Source of the DNA: Lachnospiraceae bacterium GAM79
GTDB lineage: Bacteria > Bacillota > Clostridia > Lachnospirales > Lachnospiraceae
NCBI GenBank assembly: GCA_003584705.1
Contig: AP018536.1
Span: forward strand, 3,410,001 to 3,474,000
Length of the DNA stretch: 64,000 nucleotides
Direction of reading: 5' to 3'
Part shown: in pieces, positions 33,424 through 41,893 of the stretch
Layout: each line of letters opens with the position of its first letter
How positions within the stretch are numbered: position 1 is the first letter of the stretch
Notes under the pieces: model-generated
Database searches by the model: none
Seen by the model: only the letters and a program-made list of their open reading frames with translations
What the model was told of the DNA's origin: nothing
Translations under genes and position numbers: made by a program

Positions 33424-34497
33424 TTACTGCTGTTCCTTCTCTGTGAAATCCACAAGAGACCAGTCCATAGGGGTTCCCAGCCTGGCATCTCTGGTGATCC
33501 GTTTGCCCAACAGTTCCTCATAATATCTGGTATGCAGTCCGCAGGAAGGTCTCACAGACCGCAGATTCTCCGGAGTAAACACATCCCCGGCCTTCATATC
33601 CTGTGCCACGAACAGGGAACGGGAATGTTCTCTGCTCTTTTTCTGCTTCGGTGTCAGATCGTAGGTCACCTTTCCTACTGCTTTCTCGATCATGCGGATG
33701 TGATCCACCATCTCTTTAAATTCTTCCGGTTCCATGGAGAATGCCGCATCCGCACCGCCGTCTGCTCTGCGCAGTGTCAGATGTTTCTCCACCACCTTGG
33801 CTCCCAACGCCACGCCGGCACCTGCCACGGCACAGCCCATGGTATGATCAGAAAGACCTACCACACAGTCAAAGACTTCCTTCATGGAAGGAATCGTCTT
33901 CAGATTAATATCCTCATAGGGTGCCGGATAAGCGGAGGTACATTTCAACAGGATCACATTCTCGTTGCCCTCTTCCTTACAGGTACGCAGTGCCAGCTCG
34001 ATATCCGCCAGATAGGCAATTCCGGTAGACATGATAATCGGCTTGCCGGTACGGGCGATCTTGCGGATGAAAGGAATGTCGTTAATCTCGAAGGATGCCA
34101 CCTTGTATACCGGTACCTCCATCTCTTCCAGAAAATCAATGCTGGTCAGATCAAAGGGAGAAGAAAAGAATACCAGTCCCATCTCCTCTGCGATCTTTTT
34201 CAGCTTTGGCTGCCACTCCCAGGGAGTATAGGCGGTCTCATACAACTTGTGCAGTGTGGTTCCGTCCCAGATGGTTCCCTGTGTGATCTGGAAGCAGGGA
34301 TCATCACAGTCCAGTGTGATGGTATCCGGGGTGTAAGTCTGTATTTTAATGGCATCCGCACCGGCATCCTTTGCCGCCTGCATGATAGCCACTGCTCTGT
34401 CAAAATCCATCAGATGATTCGCAGACATCTCTGCAATTACAAAAGTGGGAGAATCTTCACTGATTTTATGATTCCCGATCATAATCTCTTTGTTCAT
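33424..34497 (-). CDS. pseI: Pseudaminic acid synthase (NeuB family)
   Basis: 357-residue TIM-barrel synthase that condenses phosphoenolpyruvate with the free 6-deoxy diamino sugar to give a nine-carbon acid. Landmarks are VIAEMSANHLMDFDRA, ADAIKIQTYTPDTITLD, SSPFDLTSIDFLE, PIIMSTGIA, LKCTSAYPAPYEDINL, GLSDHTMG and EKHLTLRRADGGADAAFS. A C-terminal SAF antifreeze-like domain (about 290-350, SLFVAQDMKAGDVFT, VRPSCGLHTRY) completes the enzyme. The NLMTI-to-YTPDTITLD wording fits PseI rather than sialic acid NeuB. AAGGAGG precedes the ATG. It is in an operon with pseF, pseH-like and pseG. Confidence 0.93.
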   Translation of the reverse strand: MNKEIMIGNHKISEDSPTFVIAEMSANHLMDFDRAVAIMQAAKDAGADAIKIQTYTPDTITLDCDDPCFQITQGTIWDGTTLHKLYETAYTPWEWQPKLKKIAEEMGLVFFSSPFDLTSIDFLEEMEVPVYKVASFEINDIPFIRKIARTGKPIIMSTGIAYLADIELALRTCKEEGNENVILLKCTSAYPAPYEDINLKTIPSMKEVFDCVVGLSDHTMGCAVAGAGVALGAKVVEKHLTLRRADGGADAAFSMEPEEFKEMVDHIRMIEKAVGKVTYDLTPKQKKSREHSRSLFVAQDMKAGDVFTPENLRSVRPSCGLHTRYYEELLGKRITRDARLGTPMDWSLVDFTEKEQQ

Positions 34498-34509
34498 AAT
34501 AGTGCCTCC

Positions 34510-35055
34510 TTAAGGAAATACAATATGTTCGTACTTCTTGCTGTCCCGGATCCCTTTCCAGTGTTCCGCTGTCATGCGCATATATGTCACGTCATAAGCA
34601 GCTCCGTTTTTCACCACGTGGGCTTTTTTCTCTTCCACGACTTCACAGCCGCAGATCTTATGGAGCTGGATGACACCCTGATTCAGGGTGAATACATCAC
34701 TGTATACCGCATTTTTCCCAAGATCCAGAAACGCATGGTCATACATACTCATCTCCAGCGCCAGTGCCGTCTGGATGCTGCGCAGTTTTTTCTCGCCCAC
34801 GTAATAGGCCCATCCCAGATCTCCTGTGGGATTCGTCAGCCCTGTGTAATTGATGACGCCGGCTGCTGTGCCGTCGATCTCAATGATCCAGTAGCTCACA
34901 TCCGGATCCTGCTGCACTTTGGCAAACCATTTCTTCTGCCCTTCCAGAGTCAGCTTCGGATCCGTATTCATATAGCGGGTAATCTCCGGATCCATGCGCC
35001 AGCGCATGATCTGTTCCAGGTCTCCCTCTGTCACTTTTCTTAATGTAACACTCAT
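34510..35055 (-). CDS. pseH: PseH-like GNAT N-acyltransferase
   Basis: 181-residue GNAT enzyme predicted to acylate the 4-amino group of the UDP-linked diamino sugar in the pseudaminic acid pathway. Landmarks are LRKVTEGDLEQIMRWRMDPE, the RYMNTDPKLTLEGQKKWFAK segment and GVINYTGLTNPTGDLGWAYY, as in PseH. It overlaps the acyl carrier protein gene by 4 bases (ATGA), which is unusual: normal PseH uses acetyl-CoA. The coupling suggests that this copy might take an acyl group from the carrier protein instead. That is inference; an ordinary acetyltransferase remains possible. Confidence 0.82.
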   Translation of the reverse strand: MSVTLRKVTEGDLEQIMRWRMDPEITRYMNTDPKLTLEGQKKWFAKVQQDPDVSYWIIEIDGTAAGVINYTGLTNPTGDLGWAYYVGEKKLRSIQTALALEMSMYDHAFLDLGKNAVYSDVFTLNQGVIQLHKICGCEVVEEKKAHVVKNGAAYDVTYMRMTAEHWKGIRDSKKYEHIVFP

Positions 35056-35273
35056 TCGCAGCCCGCCTTTTCCAACAGTTCACGCATTCCTTTTAAATCA
35101 ATGGCTTCGTCTAAGGGAATGCTGACACCAAGCTCTTCCTCCAACTGTCCGATGATCATGACATGCGCCAGGGAATCCCACTGCTCCACATCTTCGATCA
35201 TGGTATCCTCGGTGATGGTTCCCGCCGGAACCTTTAATACATCTTCAATCAGCTTTATGATCTTCTCTTTCAT
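35052..35273 (-). CDS. Acyl carrier protein
   Basis: 73-residue acidic four-helix carrier protein with the phosphopantetheine attachment motif WDSLAHV (S34). It is too specialised in context to be the fatty acid ACP: it sits between an FkbH-like gene and a PseH-like gene. FkbH-like proteins are known to load an acyl group from a phosphorylated glycerate onto such carriers. The likely role is to hold an acyl group for transfer to a sugar amine. The ribosome site is AGAGGA; the 84 bases upstream hold only a small GC-rich hairpin. Confidence 0.9.
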   Translation of the reverse strand: MKEKIIKLIEDVLKVPAGTITEDTMIEDVEQWDSLAHVMIIGQLEEELGVSIPLDEAIDLKGMRELLEKAGCE

Positions 35274-35357
35274 ATGGTTATCCTCTGCTTATCCTCATTT
35301 TTTCTAACATTTACCACTGTCCGGTCTTCCGTCCGGCAGCCGTCACCCAGCCCCAGG

Positions 35358-37007
35358 TCAATCGTATAAAGTCTCCTTCAGCCAGTAGGCCCTCTCCGGT
35401 CTCTCTGCCAGTGTGATCTCATAGCAGGTACCGCCCTCCTGTGTACTTTCCGTCCTGTGGTAACCCAGCTTTTCATACAGAGCTTCCACCGGCTTATTCT
35501 TGGCTGTCGGGATATATCTGCCGCGGAGTCCGGTATATCCTTCCTCCTGCATCTGTTCCTCGATACGGTCGATCACCGCATTCTCGATATTCCGTCCCAT
35601 GACACGACAGCTCATGACCAGATCCGTGATCTCCGGCAGTTCTCCGGCAGTATCCACCATGGCTGCTGCCACGATTCCGTTGTCTCCAAACGCATCCGTC
35701 ACCTGATACAGAAATACTCTCTTTCCGGCATCTTCCACGATCTGCTGCATCTGCTCTCTGGTGTAGCGTCTGGTGGTCAGGTTGAACTGGTTTGTTTTAT
35801 TCAAAAGCTGTGTCAGCCGGTCCAGATGTTCCTTCGGATCCACCGGGATCAGACAGATCTCCAGCTTTTTCACATAGTCTTCAAAGCTCACCGCCTGCTC
35901 TGCCATGGCATTTCTGCCGGCATTGGCCCGGTACTGTGCGGTCTTCTCCCGGTCCTCTTTCGTGATCACTGCCCGGGCAAAATATTCTTCATAAATCTTT
36001 GCCATGCAGGGCGCCAGTTCCTCCGGTCTTGCCGGGAAATCGGGCACAGTCACCTCCGGCAGCATCTGCCGTACCATTTCCCGCTCCGCTTCGCTGTCAT
36101 CAAAAAAGACAAAGGAATCCGTTCCCAGATTCAGTTCTTCCGCCATCTTACGGATATTGTCCGGCTTCGGGTCCCAGTTGATCCTGCGGGCTGCGAAATC
36201 TTCCGGCCCAAGCAGCATATGGGGATGATGTTCCAAGATCTCCATGGCATCCTCTTCATTATTTTTGGATGCTATGGCTAACAGCACACCCTGTTCCTGC
36301 ATCAGCTTTATGACCCGTTGCAGATTTTTATAAGCCAGACCGCTGTGGTCTTCCGACAAAAGCACCGGTGTGTGATCCGTCTCTCCGGCCAGGCCGCCCC
36401 ACAGGGTATTGTCCAGATCCAGGACCAGCACCTTTTTAGGGGTGCGTTCCTCCAGTTCCGCCTGCTGTAATATTTTTTCCGCCAGAAGAGACTGGGTCTC
36501 CATCCCCAGCAACACTTTTCCCATATACCACATTTTCAGGGAAAACGCCTTCTCCTCGCCCTGATGCTCTATGATCCGGCGATAAGGAAATATCCGCACA
36601 TTGGAATGTTTCTCCGTCAGCTGCTGCAGTGCAGCACTCCACAAACTCTCCAGCTGCTGTTTGCGTTCCGGATCCGCCAGCACAGCCAGTTCCACCGCCC
36701 ACAGATATGCATCGGAGACATAGAACACACCATGCTCCGGCAGACAGCCTTCCAGCGTCTGAAACCAGCTTCCGATCCGCTCTTTTGCTGTCTGCGGATC
36801 ATAGTCATGTTCCAGCAGTTCTGCCAGATCCATGATCAGAAAGGTAATGTCCGGCTGAAACGCATGATAGGAGGAAGCCGGGTTCAGCAAAGCTCCCAGT
36901 TCATTTCCATAGCCTTCCGCATCGTAGACTTCCGCCTGTTTCTGTAACATACGGATCACCATATTCATATTTACATTGGACAATACTGCCAGTCTGCCTG
37001 TTGCCAT
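35358..37007 (-). CDS. FkbH-like HAD-family protein with C-terminal GNAT-like domain
   Basis: 549-residue protein. The HAD-IIIC domain has VLDLDNTLWGGLAGE (D197, D199), AIASKNNEEDA and FFDDSEAEREM with the metal Asp residues. A GNAT-like C-terminal part (about 375-530) includes KTNQFNLTTRRYT, DAFGDNGIVAAAMV and LVMSCRVMGRNIENA, all standard for FkbH-like proteins. Those enzymes take 1,3-bisphosphoglycerate, dephosphorylate it and load glyceryl onto an ACP (known for FkbH and OzmB). An N-terminal extension of about 190 residues is typical of the longer subgroup. Next to the ACP and the PseH-like enzyme it suggests glyceryl or a related acyl group on the nonulosonic acid. Confidence 0.88.
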   Translation of the reverse strand: MATGRLAVLSNVNMNMVIRMLQKQAEVYDAEGYGNELGALLNPASSYHAFQPDITFLIMDLAELLEHDYDPQTAKERIGSWFQTLEGCLPEHGVFYVSDAYLWAVELAVLADPERKQQLESLWSAALQQLTEKHSNVRIFPYRRIIEHQGEEKAFSLKMWYMGKVLLGMETQSLLAEKILQQAELEERTPKKVLVLDLDNTLWGGLAGETDHTPVLLSEDHSGLAYKNLQRVIKLMQEQGVLLAIASKNNEEDAMEILEHHPHMLLGPEDFAARRINWDPKPDNIRKMAEELNLGTDSFVFFDDSEAEREMVRQMLPEVTVPDFPARPEELAPCMAKIYEEYFARAVITKEDREKTAQYRANAGRNAMAEQAVSFEDYVKKLEICLIPVDPKEHLDRLTQLLNKTNQFNLTTRRYTREQMQQIVEDAGKRVFLYQVTDAFGDNGIVAAAMVDTAGELPEITDLVMSCRVMGRNIENAVIDRIEEQMQEEGYTGLRGRYIPTAKNKPVEALYEKLGYHRTESTQEGGTCYEITLAERPERAYWLKETLYD

Positions 37008-37027
37008 AGTCTCAGATTCCTCCGGGA

Positions 37028-37720
37028 TTATTTTTCCTCCGTCATCAGACGGTATTTCATCTCTGCGATCTTCCAGTCCGTCAGATTATCGATATCCTGC
37101 ACTTCCAGTTCCGATACGATCAGGGGCAGAATATTTCCCACCATCAGCTTCTTATTCACTGCAAATCGGTCCGTACGGAAGACATAGAACTGTCCCACAT
37201 CATGATAATGGGGCTGCAGGTCCTGGGATCTGCTGTCCAGATATTCGGGATATTTAAATACCAACCGTTCCTGCTCCACTACCATGGCCCGCTGGGGCGG
37301 GTAGGAAAAGCTGACCACCGGAATCAGGGTGTCCGCATCGCTTGCTTCCAGCTGTTCTACCGCTGCTTTCAGTTTTTCCGCTGTCACAAAAGGCGCTGTG
37401 GGATAGATGCAGCATGCCACATCAAAATGCATGCCACGCCTCTCATACTCCGCCAACACTTCCGCCAGCACATCATTGGTAGTGGCAAAGTCTCCGGAAG
37501 TCGCCTCACTGCGGAAAAACGGCACCTCTGCACCGTACTTTTTCGCAATCTCCGCAATCTCCGTATCGTCCGTGGATACCATCACATGGTCAAAAAGTCT
37601 GCTGGACAATGCCGCCTCGATGGAATATGCCAGAATCGGTTTTCCACAAAAATCTCTGATATTTTTCTTCGGGATCCGCTTGCTCCCACCTCTGGCGGTG
37701 ATAATCGCTAATCTGCTCAT
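37028..37720 (-). CDS. pseF: CMP-pseudaminic acid cytidylyltransferase
   Basis: 230-residue NeuA/PseF-type enzyme that activates the nonulosonic acid with CTP. Landmarks are the nucleotide-binding AIITARGGSKRIPKKNIRDF, GKPILAYSIEAA, VSTDDTEIAEIA, ACCIYPTAPFVTAEKL and HDVGQFYVF. PseF-type wording (KRIPKKNIRDFCGKPI; YPPQRAM) favours pseudaminic over sialic acid. The start ATG at 37718-37720 has GAGG/AGGA upstream; the frame runs 10 codons further without a better site. It lies 20 bases upstream of the FkbH-like gene. Confidence 0.93.
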   Translation of the reverse strand: MSRLAIITARGGSKRIPKKNIRDFCGKPILAYSIEAALSSRLFDHVMVSTDDTEIAEIAKKYGAEVPFFRSEATSGDFATTNDVLAEVLAEYERRGMHFDVACCIYPTAPFVTAEKLKAAVEQLEASDADTLIPVVSFSYPPQRAMVVEQERLVFKYPEYLDSRSQDLQPHYHDVGQFYVFRTDRFAVNKKLMVGNILPLIVSELEVQDIDNLTDWKIAEMKYRLMTEEK

Positions 37721-37759
37721 TTTCCTAACCTCATCTTTCTCATGCCCCATGGCCGCCCT

Positions 37760-38791
37760 TCAGGCCCGTAGCTTCCATACAAACTGCCGGATTCTGTAAC
37801 AGAGATAGAACCGCAGATTGCTCTTTTTCTGCATGGCGATGAATTTGCGTTCCTCCGGCCCGGTATATTCCAGATAATATTTGTTCCTGTCGAACTCCGG
37901 AAAATGTCGTTCTGTCCCCTCCCGTAGTTCTTTTACAAAAGACAGCTTCGGCTTCTCCACTCCCGACAGATAGGAGAATAAAGTGATCACATAATACAGC
38001 TCCGTAAAACGGTATTCGATCTGCTCCCGGTATTCCGCAAGAAACCCTCTGTTCTCGCATTCCGTGTACAAAAGTTCTGCTGCTTTCATACGATCACGGC
38101 ATTTTTCCTCCGTGATGTGATGTACCGTGGACACCGCATGCTGGTAATAATAATACAGCGGTTCCTCCACTCTCTCAAAACGTCGAAAGTACAGGCTCCA
38201 CAAGGGGCCTGCACAGTTGTCTTCGTAGAAAATATGCTCCGGAAAATCCAGATGATTCTCCCGGATCACACTATGTTTGTAAATTTTCAGCACCATACTG
38301 CCGGGACGCATGAACAGTCTCTCATGCTTTTCCTTCGTCAGATCCCCGGTCTGATCCGGTGTATTGTTGACGATGACCTTCCCGACCTCAAAGGTATGAT
38401 GATCCACCAGACTGTAATCGCAGCCCACCAGATCCGCTCCGGTTGCTTCCGCTTTTTTCAGAAGCTTCTCGTAATAGTCCGGTGACACCCAGTCATCACT
38501 GTCGATGAAACCGATCCATTCCCCCTGCGCCACCCGCAGTCCAGCATTTTTGGCACCGCCCTGTCTTAAGTTCACAGGGTTCGGAATGACACAGACCAGC
38601 TCCGGATAACGCTTCTGATAATCCAGCAGGATCTCCAGAGAATCGTCTGTAGAAGCATCATCCACGCAGAGGATCTCATAATCGTACAGTCCCCGGATGG
38701 TCTGTCCCACCAGGCTGTCCAGACAATAATTCAGTTTTCCCTCCGTCGCCATATTATAGACGGGCACGATGATGCTCAGTTTTTTACTCAT
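37760..38791 (-). CDS. GT2 glycosyltransferase
   Basis: 343-residue cytoplasmic GT2 enzyme. Landmarks are LSIIVPVYNMATEGKLNYCL, EILCVDDASTDDS, NLRQGGAKNAGLRVA and the DXD loop IGFIDSDDWVSPDYYEKL. The C-terminal 130 residues (Tyr-rich, LYYYYQHAVSTVHH) are typical of the SunS/WfgS-like subgroup and have no membrane segment. It lies 5 bases after the PglK-like flippase gene and upstream of pseF, so it probably builds the lipid-linked oligosaccharide that the flippase moves. The sugar donor is unknown. Confidence 0.87.
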   Translation of the reverse strand: MSKKLSIIVPVYNMATEGKLNYCLDSLVGQTIRGLYDYEILCVDDASTDDSLEILLDYQKRYPELVCVIPNPVNLRQGGAKNAGLRVAQGEWIGFIDSDDWVSPDYYEKLLKKAEATGADLVGCDYSLVDHHTFEVGKVIVNNTPDQTGDLTKEKHERLFMRPGSMVLKIYKHSVIRENHLDFPEHIFYEDNCAGPLWSLYFRRFERVEEPLYYYYQHAVSTVHHITEEKCRDRMKAAELLYTECENRGFLAEYREQIEYRFTELYYVITLFSYLSGVEKPKLSFVKELREGTERHFPEFDRNKYYLEYTGPEERKFIAMQKKSNLRFYLCYRIRQFVWKLRA

Positions 38792-38796
38792 AGGCG

Positions 38797-40551
38797 TTAC
38801 AGATTTCCCCGTTCTATTTTTGCTCTGCCGTCTTCTACCCGATAGACAATGTCACATTTTTCAATGGTCTGCAATCTGTGGGCGATAATGATCAAGGTCT
38901 TGCGGCCGTGCAGTCGGTTGATAGACTCCATGATGGCTGCTTCCGTATCATTATCCAGTGCGGAAGTGGCCTCATCCAGAATCAGTACCTCCGGATCATT
39001 ATACAGCGCTCTGGCGATACCGATACGCTGTCTCTGTCCTCCGGAGAGGCGGATGCCCCGCTCGCCGATGCCAGTCTCCAGACCTTCCGGCAGAGTCTTG
39101 ATAAATTCATCCAGCTGTGCCTCTTTCAATACTTCCCACAGTCTGTCCTCATCAATCTTGTCCTCCGGCACACCGAAGGCTACATTTTTACGGATGGTGT
39201 CATCCAGCATGAAGATCATCTGGGGGATGTAGCCGATATTCTTCAGCCATTTCCGGTAATTGCCCGGTTCCTTTACATCCACGCTGTCTGCATAGATATG
39301 TCCCGTACTGGGCTCCAGCAGTCCCAACAGAATATCCACCACGGTACTCTTGCCCGCGCCGGAAGTACCCACGATACCTACCGATGCACCCACCGGGATC
39401 TTCAGATCCGCATGGTCGAAGATCAGACGCTCCGTATTGGGATATGCATAAGTAATATCTTTCATCTCGATGCTTTCTTTTACATCCAGCTTTTCATCCT
39501 CATCGGTAGCAAAGGACATGTCGATATTCTGTCCGTTGATCTCATCCTGTAAATTATCGCTGACACCCATGAAGAAAGGTTCAAAATAGGCGATGGAATT
39601 GATCTGGTTGTTGATACGGTTCACGCAGGGCAACAGTACCAGTGCCGCTGCCGCCAGAGTTCCGAACACTGTCAGCATATTTTCTGTAGGCACACCGGTG
39701 GCCACCAGAAAGATCATGTATCCTACCATAGTGGCAACGCAGGCTGTCTCGATCAGCAGCTTCGGCACCTGATTGTACAGGCTGTAACGCTGTACGGCAT
39801 CCACGTAGCCTTTTCCGCATTTGCGGTACTCGGATACGAAATACTGCTCCTTGCCGGAAATCTTTACTTCCTTGATACCCTGTACCGTCTGGGAGATCCA
39901 TTTGAACAGACTGCTGTAATAGTCCTGATTGTCCTTACCGGCCTTGTACATGATGGGCTTCAGCACTCTCTTGATCAGCCACATCAACAGAAGCAATACC
40001 ACCGCCATCAGGATCGTCATGGTACCGCTGGAAATAAAGCAATAACTGATGACAAACAGGGAAACCACGCTGTCGGATAACAGCTGTAACAGTGCCAGGA
40101 TCAGTGCATACATATTGTTGACATCGGAAGTGATACTGCGCTGTACCACAGCGGTATCCGCATTCAGATAAAATTCATAACCTCTGCGCAGGTAATTACG
40201 CATCATGCGCTCGGAAGTGCGGAACTGGTTCGTATAGACAAAGGATAAAGTCAGCTTCTGCTGTACATAAGTAAACAGGTTCTTCACCACAAATACCAGA
40301 ATCAGCAGCACCATGACAATAATGGAGAACGTACGATAGCTCTCCACACCCATGATCTCATAGCAGGCTTCCGCCACCCGGCTGTGTTGTACCGCTTCGG
40401 GATCAATGACGATCTGCATGACCTCCACCAGCATTCCCACACCGGCAGTCTGCAAAAAGGCACTGATCACCATGAGGATAATGAGTCCCACCATGGTTCT
40501 TTTCTGTTTTTTGTCCAGCAGGACACGTAATTTCTTGATGATCTGTATCAT
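38797..40551 (-). CDS. PglK-like ABC flippase for a lipid-linked glycan
   Basis: 584-residue half-transporter with six helices (1-310) and an ATPase domain: Walker A GTSGAGKST (395-403), signature LSGGQRQRIGIARAL (502-516), Walker B LILDEATSALD (523-533) and the H-loop histidine in IIIAHRL. This exporter type includes PglK, which flips lipid-linked oligosaccharides, and MsbA-like lipid exporters. The position between a GT52-like transferase, a GT2 and pse genes favours flipping of a pseudaminic-acid-bearing lipid oligosaccharide (inference). It is a second export route in the window, different from the Wzm/Wzt pair. Confidence 0.87.
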   Translation of the reverse strand: MIQIIKKLRVLLDKKQKRTMVGLIILMVISAFLQTAGVGMLVEVMQIVIDPEAVQHSRVAEACYEIMGVESYRTFSIIVMVLLILVFVVKNLFTYVQQKLTLSFVYTNQFRTSERMMRNYLRRGYEFYLNADTAVVQRSITSDVNNMYALILALLQLLSDSVVSLFVISYCFISSGTMTILMAVVLLLLMWLIKRVLKPIMYKAGKDNQDYYSSLFKWISQTVQGIKEVKISGKEQYFVSEYRKCGKGYVDAVQRYSLYNQVPKLLIETACVATMVGYMIFLVATGVPTENMLTVFGTLAAAALVLLPCVNRINNQINSIAYFEPFFMGVSDNLQDEINGQNIDMSFATDEDEKLDVKESIEMKDITYAYPNTERLIFDHADLKIPVGASVGIVGTSGAGKSTVVDILLGLLEPSTGHIYADSVDVKEPGNYRKWLKNIGYIPQMIFMLDDTIRKNVAFGVPEDKIDEDRLWEVLKEAQLDEFIKTLPEGLETGIGERGIRLSGGQRQRIGIARALYNDPEVLILDEATSALDNDTEAAIMESINRLHGRKTLIIIAHRLQTIEKCDIVYRVEDGRAKIERGNL

Positions 40552-40566
40552 TGACGGTCTCCAAAC

Positions 40567-41652
40567 TTATATCTGTTCATTCTGTCTGTGGATCAGTGGA
40601 TCCTCATAGGCATCCATAAAATCAGGTCCGAGGCGTACCGCTTCATCCGCAAAAGGAAGTCCCTTTACCTCCGTAAATATGGTTACCACCTTTTTAAAAC
40701 GCAGATTCGGGAAAAAGTTCAGCATCTCCATGGGCATGGATGCATCGAACTGGGGATATTCCACAAAAAGCTTCTGGTAATCCAGCAGGTCTCTGGGATG
40801 GGGCTTTAAAAATATGGTGCCCTCTTTTTCATACATTTTGATAATATCCCGGAAGATCTGTTCTCTCACATCCAGTGTGCATACCGGATCCGTGAGGATC
40901 AATATTTTATCTCCCACCTTATTGCTCTCTTCGATCTGGTGTTCCAGTTCGTCTTTATTTCTCACGAATGCCTGCAGGAGCAGCTGCTTATCCTCCGCTG
41001 TCAGCCGGTCTTCCAGCGGCTTTCTGGGAAGTTCGATATATCGGGGACAGGGATAGCGGATGGCGGAAATGTCATTTACTTCCATATCCATGCAGTATTT
41101 TCCGTAGCCGTTCTGAACAAAGATCAGGTTCAGATACATGGACAGGAATGCCTTGATCTTAAAATGTCCACGGTTGTCATATCGCGCCGCGTCAAAATTC
41201 TTGAGACAGTTCAGGCCGTCTTCCACGGCATGATAGCGGATATGGTTCTGATTCAGGTAGTAGCCGATGGGATCGGAATCGCAGTAGACATAAATGTCCT
41301 TGTAAGTCCGAAGATCTACCGGCACATAAGAAGCCTCGAGTCTGGCATACTCCTTCGTAAAGCGGATCCGGTTCTTCAGATTCCCCAGAAAGCTTCCGGT
41401 GTCCTCCCGGTATTTTTCCAGTTCCGGGAAGAAATCTTCACGCTTCTCATCGAATTCCAGTACCTCTTCGAACAGTCCCGTGCTCTCCACCCGGGATTTC
41501 AGGTTCTCGAAATTATTGGACATTTTGGACAGCACTAAAGTAGCAGCCCCTGCTTTCTTCGCAGGATCTGCCTCCGCCCTTAATTTCAGTTCTTTTAAAA
41601 AAGTCACATATACATGATAGTATGTGTGACAGATATAGATTCTGTCTTTCAT
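40567..41652 (-). CDS. GT52-like glycosyltransferase, candidate pseudaminyltransferase
   Basis: 361-residue GT-B-type enzyme related to the family 52 sialyltransferases (Lst). It starts IYICHTYYHVYVTFLKEL, carries RYHAVEDGLNCLKNF (the family's VEDG block) and the donor-binding ILTDPVCTLDVREQIF and GTIFLKPHPRDLLDYQ (KPHP block). GT52 enzymes use CMP-sialic acid; here CMP-pseudaminic acid, made by the pse genes of the same operon, is the more likely donor (inference). It is the first gene of the operon, 100 bases from the promoter, with a weak ribosome site (AGAG). Confidence 0.68.
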   Translation of the reverse strand: MKDRIYICHTYYHVYVTFLKELKLRAEADPAKKAGAATLVLSKMSNNFENLKSRVESTGLFEEVLEFDEKREDFFPELEKYREDTGSFLGNLKNRIRFTKEYARLEASYVPVDLRTYKDIYVYCDSDPIGYYLNQNHIRYHAVEDGLNCLKNFDAARYDNRGHFKIKAFLSMYLNLIFVQNGYGKYCMDMEVNDISAIRYPCPRYIELPRKPLEDRLTAEDKQLLLQAFVRNKDELEHQIEESNKVGDKILILTDPVCTLDVREQIFRDIIKMYEKEGTIFLKPHPRDLLDYQKLFVEYPQFDASMPMEMLNFFPNLRFKKVVTIFTEVKGLPFADEAVRLGPDFMDAYEDPLIHRQNEQI

Positions 41653-41689
41653 ATATAATCTCTATTATTGCTTATTGCCGTATAATTTA

Positions 41690-41747
41690 GTAACTATTCA
41701 CTCCCCATCCGCAGAATCGCTGCAATGCGGATTCCATGAATAGTTAC
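41690..41747. repeat. Nested inverted repeat at the operon transcription start
   Basis: Outer arms GTAACTATTCA (41690-41700) and TGAATAGTTAC (41737-41747) are perfect over 11 bases, and inner arms ATCCGCA (41707-41713) and TGCGGAT (41726-41732) over 7. The element starts one base after the -10 box, so it spans the predicted start site and would form a hairpin at the 5' end of the transcript. It resembles dispersed small hairpin repeats of Lachnospiraceae from memory; operator function is also possible. Confidence 0.65.
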
Positions 41748-41776
41748 ACTATAGCACACTTTTCTCTTCCAGTAAA
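41748..41776 (-). promoter_or_regulatory. Promoter of the pse/GT-C operon
   Basis: On the minus strand TTTACT (41776-41771), a 17-bp spacer ending in TGC, and TATAGT (41753-41748) give an extended -10 promoter 96 bases before the GT52-like start codon. Confidence 0.55.
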
Positions 41777-41807
41777 AAATCTTATGAAATTTTAAGAAAG
41801 TTGGAGC

Positions 41808-41893
41808 AACAGTTCAGCCATAGGATGGCAGAATTGGTGCGTGGGTGCTTGCACACAAGGCAACGATTCTGTCATTCTATGAGCAGAACTGTT
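41808..41893. repeat. Long imperfect inverted repeat between two operons
   Basis: Arms AACAGTTC-GC-CATAG-ATG-CAGAAT (from 41808) and the complementary ATTCTG-CAT-CTATG-GC-GAACTGTT (to 41893) match over about 27 of 28 positions apart from three substitutions and a one-base gap. The loop of about 31 bases includes GTGC/GCAC. One arm starts directly after the stop codon of the gene at 41892. It may be a small mobile hairpin element serving as a 3' end or insulator. Confidence 0.6.

Noticed and set aside
33367..35043. + strand open frame across pseG, pseI and pseH
   Set aside because: It spans three well-supported minus genes and has no start signal.
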